In this document: positions 48,843 through 56,874 of the stretch, piece by piece
Position numbering within the stretch: position 1 is the first letter of the stretch
Layout: each line of letters starts with the position of its first letter
Source of the DNA: a virus
Length of the DNA stretch: 64,000 nucleotides
Direction: 5' to 3' (one strand)
IMG/VR virus record: IMGVR_UViG_3300021091_005330
Location: 1-64,000 of that record
The notes under the pieces: model-generated
Databases searched by the model: none
What the model saw: the letters and a program-made list of their open reading frames with translations, nothing else
Told to the model about the DNA's origin: nothing
Program-made: the position numbers and the translations under genes

Positions 48843-49123
48843 AAACCATATTGATAGGATCACTAGAGCACCTATATGATTTACTTGTGAATAATGAAGA
48901 CATAATTTACAAAGATGGAAGAATGGCTATAATCAAAGATTATCTTGATGCGGCGTATACTGGATGTTCTTGTCAAAGAAAAAATAATGAAGGTAAAGCA
49001 TTTGAAATTGTAAAGTCTTTAAAAGATACAATAAATCAAACAGTTCTAAAGGAATTAAAAGATAAAAATCAGGCAGAAAAAATAATTTTTCAATTTGAAA
49101 ACGTACTTTCATTCGAATTGTAA
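48839..49123 (+). CDS. Hypothetical protein
   Basis: 94 residues, helical, with AAYTGCSCQRK (two cysteines and basic residues) in the middle. Similar short proteins with a TGCSCQR-type motif occur in phage operons, but no function is known to me. It shares one base with the next gene and four with the previous one, so it is firmly within the operon. Confidence 0.65.
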   Translation: MKTILIGSLEHLYDLLVNNEDIIYKDGRMAIIKDYLDAAYTGCSCQRKNNEGKAFEIVKSLKDTINQTVLKELKDKNQAEKIIFQFENVLSFEL

Positions 49124-50139
49124 TGGATATTTACTTTTTTCAATGGATATCTGAACTCGGTGGAGCAGATACAAGACTTAAAGATTTAATTAAATTATTC
49201 AGTAATAATACAAATTTTAATTTACATTCAATACCAAATGATAGTTTTAGATTAAAAGAGAAGCATAATGTAGATTTTCTAAAATCTCATAATGTAAAAA
49301 TTTTAAGTTGGGACGAGCTTCCATATAAACTTAATGGCTTTGCAATTTCTTTTTGTAATTTTAAATTATTTTTAGATAGGTGGAGACTAGAAAGAATTAA
49401 ACAGTCTGGATTAAAATTTATATGGTCAAACGATATGACTTGGAGACTAGAAGAAGAAGTCTCAGCTATTCAAAATGGATGCGTAGATGCACTTTTATAT
49501 ATAGATGAATACCATAGAGACAATCTCTTAAAAGAAAAATATGATTCGCATAAATCTTTTTTTATAGAAAATTATTTTGATATTGAATCGTATCCGTTAA
49601 TTAATAGAAGTAATGATATTTTTTCCGTAGGTAAACACAGCAGACCAGATTATTTGAAATTTTCTGATGATTTTCCGCAGGTTTATGATTTAGGTCTTAA
49701 CTCGGTAAAATATAAAATAATGGGAGTCCATAAAAATTTTAAAGAAAGATTTAGTTGGTTTAAATTCGATGATAAGTGGGATTTGATGGAAGCAAATACT
49801 CAACCTACATTAGAATTTTTAAAATCACTAGACCTATACATGTATAATAGTCATCATTCATTTACGGAAACTCAATGTAGAGCGACAATAGAATCTATGC
49901 TGACAGGCTTACCTGTCATTGCTCCTAAAAAACATAACTTTTTAAAACAAATTATTCATAATCAAACTGGATTTTTATTTAATTCGGCAGAAGAATCTAA
50001 ACAATACGCTAAAGAATTAGCTAGGAATAATAGCTTAAGATATCGAATGGGTAAAGAAGCTAGAGAGCTTAATAAAAGTTTATGGTGCAATGAGCAAAAA
50101 CATTTAGAAAAATGGCAAAAAATATTTAATGCTATATGA
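49123..50139 (+). CDS. GT-B glycosyltransferase, GT4-like
   Basis: 338 residues. The start IYFFQWISELGGADTRLKDLI matches the acceptor domain of GT4-like enzymes. In the donor domain, YNSHHSFTETQCRATIESMLTGLPVIAPKKH (about 245-275) has the E-x7-E pattern (ETQCRATIE) and the GLPVIA turn. GKEARELNKSLW ends the protein as in many GT4 enzymes. It overlaps the following glycosyltransferase by 4 nt; the two probably add consecutive sugars. Confidence 0.8.
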   Translation: MDIYFFQWISELGGADTRLKDLIKLFSNNTNFNLHSIPNDSFRLKEKHNVDFLKSHNVKILSWDELPYKLNGFAISFCNFKLFLDRWRLERIKQSGLKFIWSNDMTWRLEEEVSAIQNGCVDALLYIDEYHRDNLLKEKYDSHKSFFIENYFDIESYPLINRSNDIFSVGKHSRPDYLKFSDDFPQVYDLGLNSVKYKIMGVHKNFKERFSWFKFDDKWDLMEANTQPTLEFLKSLDLYMYNSHHSFTETQCRATIESMLTGLPVIAPKKHNFLKQIIHNQTGFLFNSAEESKQYAKELARNNSLRYRMGKEARELNKSLWCNEQKHLEKWQKIFNAI

Positions 50140-50936
50140 AAATTTGTTATTGGACTATAGCTTACGGAGAATACGCTTATATGGCTCAAGCTCTTATCGA
50201 TTCTTTTAATAGACACGAAATTCATGGAGACTTTCTTTGTTATTCAAATCTAGAACTTAAAAATTGCATCAATAAAAGCATAGATAAAGATATATCTTTA
50301 GACCTAAACTCTTATTTATTTAAATTTTTATATTTAAATAAATTAAAAGATTTTGATTATGATTATTTTATTTTTTTAGATTGCGATTCTTTCTTTGTTA
50401 GAAAACCAGAGATTGGTATATCTTATATTATTGAAGATGGAGTTCCTTGGCATTCTTTTTTAGAAAGTCCAATAAATTCGTATAAAACACTTAGAAGAGA
50501 TTGGTGGGGCGTAGAAGTTAATGATCTTACTACATTTTATAGAGAACTAGGAGTTAATCACGAAGAAATAAGAAATACAAACGCTGGATTCTGGATCTGC
50601 AAAAAAGATTTTATAGACGAAGCAATAAACTTAGGAATGAAATGCTATAATTATATTTCAAATAAAGGATATAAAATAACAGAAGAAATCCCTATGGCTT
50701 ATATAGCTAATATAGTTAGCAAAAAAGTAGAGAAAAGATTTCATGATTATTATTTTAATTATTGGGCTTCTGATTGGACGGGTGCATTTAGGAACATTAT
50801 TCCATATAACAAAGCTTGGGAATATGAGTCTTATATGACTACTGAAAAATATATTATACAACCAGCCTTAATCCACGCTATGAGAAGTAAAAGAGCTTTA
50901 ATTGATCTTGGCAAAAATATCTTGACCCAATCATAA
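50136..50936 (+). CDS. GT-A glycosyltransferase (DxD)
   Basis: 266 residues. Start ICYWTIAYGEYAYMAQALIDS and the motif YFIFLDCDSFFVRKP (about 81-95; DCD) define a GT-A fold; NTNAGFWICKKDF is the usual acceptor-side block. A related small DxD glycosyltransferase is at 38910-39548. The last bases contain the -35 box of the next gene's promoter. Confidence 0.75.
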   Translation: MKICYWTIAYGEYAYMAQALIDSFNRHEIHGDFLCYSNLELKNCINKSIDKDISLDLNSYLFKFLYLNKLKDFDYDYFIFLDCDSFFVRKPEIGISYIIEDGVPWHSFLESPINSYKTLRRDWWGVEVNDLTTFYRELGVNHEEIRNTNAGFWICKKDFIDEAINLGMKCYNYISNKGYKITEEIPMAYIANIVSKKVEKRFHDYYFNYWASDWTGAFRNIIPYNKAWEYESYMTTEKYIIQPALIHAMRSKRALIDLGKNILTQS

Positions 50937-50950
50937 ATATAAAATAAAAT
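50922..50950 (+). promoter_or_regulatory. Sigma70-like promoter, near-leaderless
   Basis: TTGACC (50922-50927), 17-bp spacer, TAAAAT (50945-50950), 7 nt, then the ATG at 50958. Confidence 0.65.
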
Positions 50951-50957
50951 TGTTCTT

Positions 50958-52061
50958 ATGTTTAATTTTAAAGAATCAATAGGTTACGATGATATTTGTT
51001 TGTTACCAAACTTTTCAGATATTGTTTCCAGAAAAGAGGTTAATACGATAACTAAAATAAGTAGGACAAAATATATAGATTATCCAATAATTATATCTCC
51101 TATGGATACTGTCTCTTCAGTTAAAGGCTGTATTAAAATAAATAAATTAGGTGGAGCAGGAGTTTTGCATAGATTTATGTCCGTAGAAGAGCAAGCAGCA
51201 AAAGCGAAAAGAATAAAAGATGAAAGCGGTTTTTGTATTACTGCAATAGGTTTAAAAGATTTTCACGAAAGGGTAGAAGCCACTAAAAATTATACAGATA
51301 TTTATTTTCTAGACACAGCGAACGGTCTATCTAAAAATGTCGAAGACTTTTTAATTCAATTCAAAACTGCTAGTTATAATCAAGATATTATCGTTGGTAA
51401 TACTCTCACTAAAGAAAGCGTCTATAGATTAGCTAATTTAAAAGCTGATGGCTTTAGGCATTTAATAGGCCCTGGGAGTATGTGTTTGACCCAAATGAAA
51501 ACTGGAATAGGTTGTCCTAGCGTTACTGGATTGTATTATGCATGGAAAGCTGCAAGAAATTGGCAACTAGCTAATTTAGATTATTTTAGACACGAAAACA
51601 TTAGCGATGATAATCGCCCTAGTATTTTAGCGGATGGTGGCATAAGATATCCAAAAGATCTTGTGAAAGCTATAGCTAGTGGAGCAGACGCTGTAATTTG
51701 TGGAAGAATTTTTGCTGGACTAAGTGATATAGTTGATGAAGAAAATATTGTAAAAAGGGGAGGAAAGTATTATGCTAAATATAGAGGAATGGCTAGCAAA
51801 GATGTTGTTGAAGATTATGATTTATCCGATGGCTCAAAACAAAATCTTTTTGTAGAAGGAGATACTACGCTAATTCCTTTGATCACCAACAAAACCTTAG
51901 AGGATGTAGTATTTGATTTCGTTAATGGTTTAAGAAGTGCCATGAGTTATCTTGGATTTAGAAATATTCAAGAGATGCGCGGTGGGTTATGGACAGAAAA
52001 AATTAGAGCCATAAGAGTAACACCTAACAGTCTGTACGAAGGTTTCTCTCATGGTAAATAA
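50958..52061 (+). CDS. IMP dehydrogenase / GMP reductase family enzyme
   Basis: 367 residues, a TIM barrel without the CBS pair of ordinary IMPDH. Blocks: YDDICLLPNFSDI, IIISPMDTVSSVKG, GGAGVLHRFMSVEEQ, the catalytic-Cys loop GPGSMCLTQMKTGIGCPS, the phosphate loop ILADGGIRYPKDLVKAIASGADAVICG, and KYRGMAS. The loop following the Cys (KTGIG) is more like GMP reductase; the C-terminal EGDTT...VNGLRSAMSYLG is more like IMPDH. Which reaction it runs cannot be decided by eye. With PurA nearby it controls the purine branch point. Confidence 0.85.
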   Translation: MFNFKESIGYDDICLLPNFSDIVSRKEVNTITKISRTKYIDYPIIISPMDTVSSVKGCIKINKLGGAGVLHRFMSVEEQAAKAKRIKDESGFCITAIGLKDFHERVEATKNYTDIYFLDTANGLSKNVEDFLIQFKTASYNQDIIVGNTLTKESVYRLANLKADGFRHLIGPGSMCLTQMKTGIGCPSVTGLYYAWKAARNWQLANLDYFRHENISDDNRPSILADGGIRYPKDLVKAIASGADAVICGRIFAGLSDIVDEENIVKRGGKYYAKYRGMASKDVVEDYDLSDGSKQNLFVEGDTTLIPLITNKTLEDVVFDFVNGLRSAMSYLGFRNIQEMRGGLWTEKIRAIRVTPNSLYEGFSHGK

Positions 52062-52710
52062 ATATTTAATAATTTCAGACATTCATCTTGGAGACAAAGA
52101 TTCAAAACCAGAAGTATTACTAAAAGTATTAAAAAAATATAAAGCTAAAAATATTATTATTGCTGGTGATCTTTTCGACCATCATAATTTAAAAAGATTA
52201 AAAAAGAATCATTGGAAAGTATTGTCACAATTAAGAAAACTAAGCAAGAAATCAAAAGTAATTTATTTAATAGGCAATCATTGTTTTCTTAATTCAGAGT
52301 TTATGAGCATCTTATTAGGATTTGATTGTAGAGACGAATTAGAAATAGAATTAAACGGAAAAAAGATTTTAATAGTTCACGGCGATATATTTGATATATA
52401 TTTTACAAAGTATAAATGGATTAGTAATCTTATAATTAAAATATATTATTGTGCTAGAAAAACTATTATAGGAGAGATATTCTTTGATATTTTCAAACAC
52501 CATACTAAAAATTTTGTTGAAAAAAGCGGAAAAATAAAATACAACGCTCTCAAATATATAAAAGAGAATGGATACGATAAAGTTATATATGGGCATAGTC
52601 ACATCCCTGATCATGATGACAAATGTATTAATACAGGAAGCTTTTGCGAAGAAAAATGTTCGTTTGTTTTAATTAATAAAAAGAATGAAATTTTGTTAAA
52701 TTATTTATGA
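52051..52710 (+). CDS. Calcineurin-like phosphoesterase, LpxH-like
   Basis: 219 residues. Metallophosphatase motifs in order: ISDIHLGD (DxH), IIAGDLFDHH (GD), YLIGNHC (GNH), LIVHGDIFD (GD/H) and IYGHSHIPD (GHxH). The middle (HHTKNFVEKSGKIKY) fits the LpxH/UDP-2,3-diacylglucosamine diphosphatase branch, suggesting lipid A-type or nucleotide-sugar chemistry. General phosphoesterase activity is firm; the substrate is not. It overlaps the purine gene by 11 nt. Confidence 0.85.
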   Translation: MVNKYLIISDIHLGDKDSKPEVLLKVLKKYKAKNIIIAGDLFDHHNLKRLKKNHWKVLSQLRKLSKKSKVIYLIGNHCFLNSEFMSILLGFDCRDELEIELNGKKILIVHGDIFDIYFTKYKWISNLIIKIYYCARKTIIGEIFFDIFKHHTKNFVEKSGKIKYNALKYIKENGYDKVIYGHSHIPDHDDKCINTGSFCEEKCSFVLINKKNEILLNYL

Positions 52711-53222
52711 TTGTTAGCGTAGAAAACTTATTAGATTTTAATTGCTGTAATAATTTAATATCTATTTATAAAGATAACAGCGATAAAAGTAAACTATGGG
52801 GAACCTCTTTCCCATTAAATGTTTTTCAAATACCTTTTCGCAAACAACAAAATTATATTTTCGAAGTAAAAAATTTTATTAAAAATTTTGCTGTGAATTT
52901 CTATAAAGAAAATTTAATAGAAGAACATATAGATATTGTGAAGTGGCCTAATGATTCATATCAGAATTACCATTTAGACACAGCAAGAAATACTACAGTT
53001 TTAACTTCTATATCTTATTTAAATGATGATTTTCAAGGAGGAGAAACCATTATAAATACAGAAGAAAAAGCTGTGAAAATTGTTCCCACTAAGGGTAAAA
53101 CAGTATTTTTTGATGGTTTAAAATACTTGCATTGCGTAAATAAGGTTTTTGGAGAAAGATATGTTTTGGCTATATGGTATAAAAGTTTAAATTTAAAAAA
53201 TATTGACTTTAAAGCTACTTAA
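52707..53222 (+). CDS. 2-oxoglutarate/Fe(II) dioxygenase (prolyl-4-hydroxylase-like)
   Basis: 171 residues. The double-stranded beta-helix ligands are visible: YHLDTAR (HxD) at about residue 90, then SISYLNDDFQGGETII, KGKTVFFDGLKYLHCVNKV (distal His) and GERYVLAIWY (Arg for 2-oxoglutarate). This is the arrangement of phage 2OG-Fe(II) oxygenases related to prolyl hydroxylases. The target could be a virion protein, given the proline-rich virion proteins; that is inference. It overlaps upstream by 4 nt. Confidence 0.85.
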   Translation: MIVSVENLLDFNCCNNLISIYKDNSDKSKLWGTSFPLNVFQIPFRKQQNYIFEVKNFIKNFAVNFYKENLIEEHIDIVKWPNDSYQNYHLDTARNTTVLTSISYLNDDFQGGETIINTEEKAVKIVPTKGKTVFFDGLKYLHCVNKVFGERYVLAIWYKSLNLKNIDFKAT

Positions 53223-53231
53223 TGGTATTAT
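53203..53231 (+). promoter_or_regulatory. Sigma70-like promoter, leaderless geometry
   Basis: TTGACT (53203-53208), 17-bp spacer, TATTAT (53226-53231), 6 nt, then the ATG at 53238. The -35 lies inside the end of the dioxygenase gene. Confidence 0.65.
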
Positions 53232-53237
53232 TTAAAA

Positions 53238-53450
53238 ATGAGCGAAAAAACAAGTTTAAAATTTAATATTTTAAAAAAAATAATTGGAAGAAAGATGGTT
53301 GTAGTTAAAGACTATATTAAAAATCAATATTACTATGGAACAGTTCAGTCTATTGTAGATGATACGACTGTGAAAATAAAAAGTCCTTCTGGAGAAACAG
53401 AAAATATCTCGATTTTTGATTTAAGGTCTCCGTCATCAGATTATGAATGA
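53238..53450 (+). CDS. Small beta-barrel-like protein, unknown
   Basis: 70 residues. KMVVVKDYIKNQYYYGTVQSIVDDTTVKIKSPSG has the strand-turn pattern of small SH3/KOW-like folds that bind RNA or proteins. The start is set by the promoter 6 nt upstream. It overlaps the next gene by 8 nt. Confidence 0.6.
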   Translation: MSEKTSLKFNILKKIIGRKMVVVKDYIKNQYYYGTVQSIVDDTTVKIKSPSGETENISIFDLRSPSSDYE

Positions 53451-53721
53451 AGAAAAAAAATATATAGAAGTCGAAGCTGAGCAGCTTGACAATGGAGACA
53501 TAGATTTTTCGTCAATAAAACCTTACGTTCAACCTTATGAAAGAGGCCCAATCCATAGAATAGCACCTAAAATGGGTAGAAATGAATATTGCCTAATCGA
53601 AAGTAAAAAATTTAAAGATTGTTGTGGTAAAAATGGAAATAATTTTTGTCATAAAATGCTCGCTACTTTTTTAGAAAAAGCTCAAACACCTAATTCAGGT
53701 TTAGCGAATGAATCAAATTAA
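53443..53721 (+). CDS. Small Cys-motif protein (SEC-C-like), unknown
   Basis: 92 residues. MGRNEYCLIESKKFKDCCG resembles the SEC-C zinc motif (GRNxPCPCGSGKKYKxCCG), but the first CxC is reduced to a single Cys, so zinc binding may be altered. Two further cysteines/histidines (NFCHKM) follow. The N-terminus is acidic. It overlaps PurA by 14 nt. Confidence 0.6.
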   Translation: MNEEKKYIEVEAEQLDNGDIDFSSIKPYVQPYERGPIHRIAPKMGRNEYCLIESKKFKDCCGKNGNNFCHKMLATFLEKAQTPNSGLANESN

Positions 53722-54721
53722 TTATGTAGATATTATTTTTGGTCTTCAATGGGGAGATGAAGGAAAAGGAAAAATTAGTAACGCTATATCAAATGATTAT
53801 GATATAGTTTGCCGTTGGAATGGTGGGCCAAATGCTGGTCATACGGTTTACATCAATGATAAAAAATATAAAACACATATAATTCCATGTGGAGTATTTA
53901 AAAACAAATTAAGCATTATTGGTCCAAATTGCGTTATTAATATAAAGAAATTTTATGAGGAGATAGAATATTTAAATAAAGAAGGCTTTGACACTTCTTT
54001 GGTTAAGGTTAGCCCTAAAGCACATATTATAACAGAGAAGCATATTGCTTACGATAAACTGCATCTTCAAGAAAAATTAGGCACTACGGCTCAAGGTATA
54101 GCCCCCGCTTATTCAGACAAGATGCTTAGGTGCGGTAATCTTGCTAAAGATTATATTGATAAAAAATATATTTGGGATGAGAATTTATATGGTAAAATAT
54201 TATGCGAAGGAGCGCAAAGTTTTTGGTTAGATATAAATTATGGAAATTATCCATATGTTACAAGTAGTGAAACGTTACCTTATTCAGCTTGTTCTTTAGG
54301 ATTTTCTCCTAAAATTATTAGAGATATTATTGGTATCGCTAAGATTTATGACACAAAAAGCGGAGTAGATCCCCTTTTTCCAAATTCATTATGGGAAAAT
54401 GAAGAAATAAATATGCTTATTCAATTAGGAAATGAGTATGGATCTACTACTGGAAGAAAAAGATGCGCCAATTGGATAAGGCTTAATCACCTTATTAAAG
54501 CCATAAATATTTCTGGTACAACTAAACTTATTTTGAATAAATGTGATGTTATAGAAAATTTAGGAATTTATAAAACTATTCTTGATAGCGCAAAAGATGG
54601 TCCTAATTTTTTAAAATTCATATCATTTGATGCTATGAAAAATTTTATATTTAAATATATTAAAGAAAATACCAACAAAGATCTTGAGATAATTTTTTCT
54701 GGAGATAAATCAAAAATATGA
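53708..54721 (+). CDS. purA: Short adenylosuccinate synthetase (PurA-type)
   Basis: 337 residues, about 100 shorter than bacterial PurA and like the archaeal/phage short form. IIFGLQWGDEGKGKIS holds the GTP/IMP-binding loop with the catalytic Asp; NGGPNAGHTVYI holds the catalytic His; GSTTGRKRCANWIRL and LILNKCDVIENL complete the family blocks. Phage PurZ enzymes, which make the 2-aminoadenine precursor, are reported to carry Ser or another residue in place of that Asp, so the visible residue favours PurA chemistry (IMP to adenylosuccinate). No DatZ- or MazZ-like gene was seen in the window. Confidence 0.9.
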   Translation: MNQINYVDIIFGLQWGDEGKGKISNAISNDYDIVCRWNGGPNAGHTVYINDKKYKTHIIPCGVFKNKLSIIGPNCVINIKKFYEEIEYLNKEGFDTSLVKVSPKAHIITEKHIAYDKLHLQEKLGTTAQGIAPAYSDKMLRCGNLAKDYIDKKYIWDENLYGKILCEGAQSFWLDINYGNYPYVTSSETLPYSACSLGFSPKIIRDIIGIAKIYDTKSGVDPLFPNSLWENEEINMLIQLGNEYGSTTGRKRCANWIRLNHLIKAINISGTTKLILNKCDVIENLGIYKTILDSAKDGPNFLKFISFDAMKNFIFKYIKENTNKDLEIIFSGDKSKI

Positions 54722-55461
54722 GTTGTCCATTTTTAAATAAAAATAATAAACCTGAATCAGAAGAGAAACCTTCAAAAAGAGTATTAAAAGAAAAAGATAT
54801 AGAACTATACCTTATGCTTCCGTACGATAAATCTCTTTTGCCCAAAAAACCAGAAATATATAGAGATTGGTGGGAAAAAGACAGAAAAACAATACAGCAT
54901 GCTAAATTTTGTTTACCGCTTTTGATGGCTAATGGTCTAGGTTATGATATATTATCCCCAGCTACATTTGAAGTAGAATGGGATGGGGATGAAAATCATA
55001 ATGCAGATATAAAAATTTTAGAGTCTGCAGCTCATTCAGTAGTAGACAATCATTCTGCTTGTGGGAGTTTTACTGTTCAAGCTCATTTTATCCCCAAAAC
55101 AGAAGAAGGATGCTTTACATTCATCAAAGGAATACCGAATGTACGTAGGCCTTTTTCTGTAATGGAAGGATTAGTCGAAACATGGTGGAATCCTGCTCAT
55201 TTTGGGATCGTGTGTTTGTGCAATTATGCAGGAAAGTTTACTATCCAAAAAGGAGAACCAATAGCTAGAATGGTATTTTTTGACGACACATATATTAAAA
55301 CTAATTTACTTATAAAAGACAATCAATACGAAGTGCATCAAAGAAATGAATTTCTTTCTAAAAGAGAAAAACAGATAGGACATGTATTAGATTATTTTAA
55401 AGGTTTTTTTCCAAATGGTGAAAAAACAAAATATCATTTAAAACCATCCGATTATAAATGA
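54718..55461 (+). CDS. DUF6065-like protein, paralogue 1
   Basis: 247 residues. Core YRDWWEKDRKTIQHAKFCLPL, LLMANGLGYDILSPATFEVEWDGDEN, then VEGLVETWWNPAHF-like aromatic blocks and KGEPIARMVFFDD. From memory this resembles DUF6065, a beta-rich, cupin-like family without known function. The next gene is a clear paralogue. N-terminal SCPFLNK also resembles the C-terminal KCPFGFG of the next protein, a possible shared binding motif. It overlaps PurA by 4 nt. Confidence 0.65.
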   Translation: MSCPFLNKNNKPESEEKPSKRVLKEKDIELYLMLPYDKSLLPKKPEIYRDWWEKDRKTIQHAKFCLPLLMANGLGYDILSPATFEVEWDGDENHNADIKILESAAHSVVDNHSACGSFTVQAHFIPKTEEGCFTFIKGIPNVRRPFSVMEGLVETWWNPAHFGIVCLCNYAGKFTIQKGEPIARMVFFDDTYIKTNLLIKDNQYEVHQRNEFLSKREKQIGHVLDYFKGFFPNGEKTKYHLKPSDYK

Positions 55462-56252
55462 ATAAAACTTTAGATATAAAAGAAAATATTCCTGATCTTG
55501 TAGACGTTCCAGAAAACGTATTACTAGCCATAACTCATCATGATGTTTATAAAGAAGCAGCAAAAAATTTGATAGTTAATTTAAATGGTAAAAAATTAAG
55601 AGATTGGTTTATAGATCATGCTTATTTTTGTCTTCCATTAACTATAGCTAATGAACACGGATTTATTTTGAAGGCAGCTTTTGATTTTAGCGTTATTTGG
55701 AATGGAGATGAATGCCCACAAGCAGTAAAAGTTTTTCATGATGGACAGCAACCTCCTTACCAACAAATAAAATCACATTTCGGTATGGGTACAATTACAA
55801 TAGAAACTCCTTGGATAATAAGAACTCCAAAAGGAGTAAACACATTAATAATGAATCCGCCAAATTATTATATAGATGGTATAGTTCATATGTCTGCTTG
55901 CGTAGAAACAGATAATTTACGAAGAAATTTTACGTTTAATTTAAAAATTACTAGACCAAATTTTTTGATTGAAATTAAAAAAGATACGCCAATAGGCTAC
56001 ATGCTTCCATATCCAAGGCATTTTATAGATAAATATCAATTAAAAATTGATGAGGAAGTTATCTCTAAAGAGACTATTGAAAATGAAAGAAAAACTAGTT
56101 CTCTTTTTGGTAGAGAAAGGTCTGAAATAGACACGTATTCAAACAAAAGACAAATAGGTAAAAGATACATGAATGGCGTAGATATATATGGAAATAAATT
56201 TTCAGATCATCAAAAAAGCTTAAAATGTCCATTCGGTTTTGGGAGTAAATAA
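55458..56252 (+). CDS. DUF6065-like protein, paralogue 2
   Basis: 264 residues. It shares the order LRDWFIDHAYFCLPLTIANEHGF, FDFSVIWNGDECP, a central aromatic block and KKDTPIGYMLPYPR with the previous gene. The C-terminal tail (about 200-264) is charged and ends KCPFGFGSK. Tandem duplication with divergence suggests a two-subunit complex. Its stop is one base from the stop of the convergent HNH gene. Confidence 0.65.
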   Translation: MNKTLDIKENIPDLVDVPENVLLAITHHDVYKEAAKNLIVNLNGKKLRDWFIDHAYFCLPLTIANEHGFILKAAFDFSVIWNGDECPQAVKVFHDGQQPPYQQIKSHFGMGTITIETPWIIRTPKGVNTLIMNPPNYYIDGIVHMSACVETDNLRRNFTFNLKITRPNFLIEIKKDTPIGYMLPYPRHFIDKYQLKIDEEVISKETIENERKTSSLFGRERSEIDTYSNKRQIGKRYMNGVDIYGNKFSDHQKSLKCPFGFGSK

Positions 56253-56253
56253 T

Positions 56254-56808
56254 TTAATTACTTTTAATTTGATTTATAAAATTTAAAGTTTCTTGTTTTG
56301 TAAAATCATTTTTCATTACATTGATACAATAGCATACAAATTCAACATTACCTTTAATGTAACCCTTATTTGGGTCTATTCTGTCAAGACTTGCTTTTAT
56401 TGGGGTTTTCTTAATATCTTCATCTCCGCTTGTTCTACCCAATTCCATTTCTAGTCCTGTATATGCACAAAGACCGTTTTGATTATCCCAAAGTTGTTTT
56501 AAATATTGTACATTTAAATCTGTCTCATATCCTTTTTGTTTGCTTCTAGATCTCGCTTTGTTTGCGTGATATTTAAATGGACTATATTCATCTAGCCTAT
56601 TACTTTCATAACCTTTTAATAAGCTAATATCGCCTCTATTTTTTTCTAATTTTTTTGGATTATTTTTATAATCAGCTTTACCAGAGCATTTTAGGCTGCA
56701 GTAAAATTTACCTTGACCAGCTTTAATTTTTCTATTATAGTCTCCTTGTCTTATTTCATGCTCTTTATTACAATTAGCGCAAATTATTTTTATCTTTTTT
56801 ATGTTCAT
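56254..56808 (-). CDS. HNH endonuclease
   Basis: 184 residues from the ATG at 56808. The in-frame ATG at 56832 is rejected because a full promoter ends 6 nt before 56808. N-terminal zinc-ribbon pairs (ICANCNKEH, YCSLKCSG) precede a basic middle. The HNH core is GLCAYTGLEM followed by KASLDRIDPNKGYIKGNVEFVCYCINVMKNDF. This class acts as free-standing homing or mobile nucleases. It lies 66 bp downstream of the tmRNA 3' end, suggesting that it targets or exploits this locus; that is inference. Confidence 0.88.
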   Translation of the reverse strand: MNIKKIKIICANCNKEHEIRQGDYNRKIKAGQGKFYCSLKCSGKADYKNNPKKLEKNRGDISLLKGYESNRLDEYSPFKYHANKARSRSKQKGYETDLNVQYLKQLWDNQNGLCAYTGLEMELGRTSGDEDIKKTPIKASLDRIDPNKGYIKGNVEFVCYCINVMKNDFTKQETLNFINQIKSN

Positions 56809-56814
56809 GTAAAG

Positions 56815-56843
56815 ATTGTATGAAGTATACATACGATTGTCTA
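56815..56843 (-). promoter_or_regulatory. Sigma70-like promoter, leaderless geometry
   Basis: Minus strand: TAGACA (56838-56843), 17-bp spacer, TACAAT (56815-56820), 6 nt, then the ATG at 56808. It lies between the tmRNA 3' end and the HNH gene. Confidence 0.65.
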
Positions 56844-56874
56844 ATAAAAATGCAGACAGGGGGATTCGTTTGCT

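Noticed and set aside
53708-54721. PurZ (2-aminoadenine pathway) enzyme
   Set aside because: Length fits, but the catalytic Asp of GDEGKGK is kept and no DatZ, MazZ or modified polymerase was seen in the window; reported as PurA with a note.
56809-56832. Upstream ATG for the HNH gene
   Set aside because: The promoter -10 box (56815-56820) lies between the two ATGs; only the ATG at 56808 fits the 6-nt rule.
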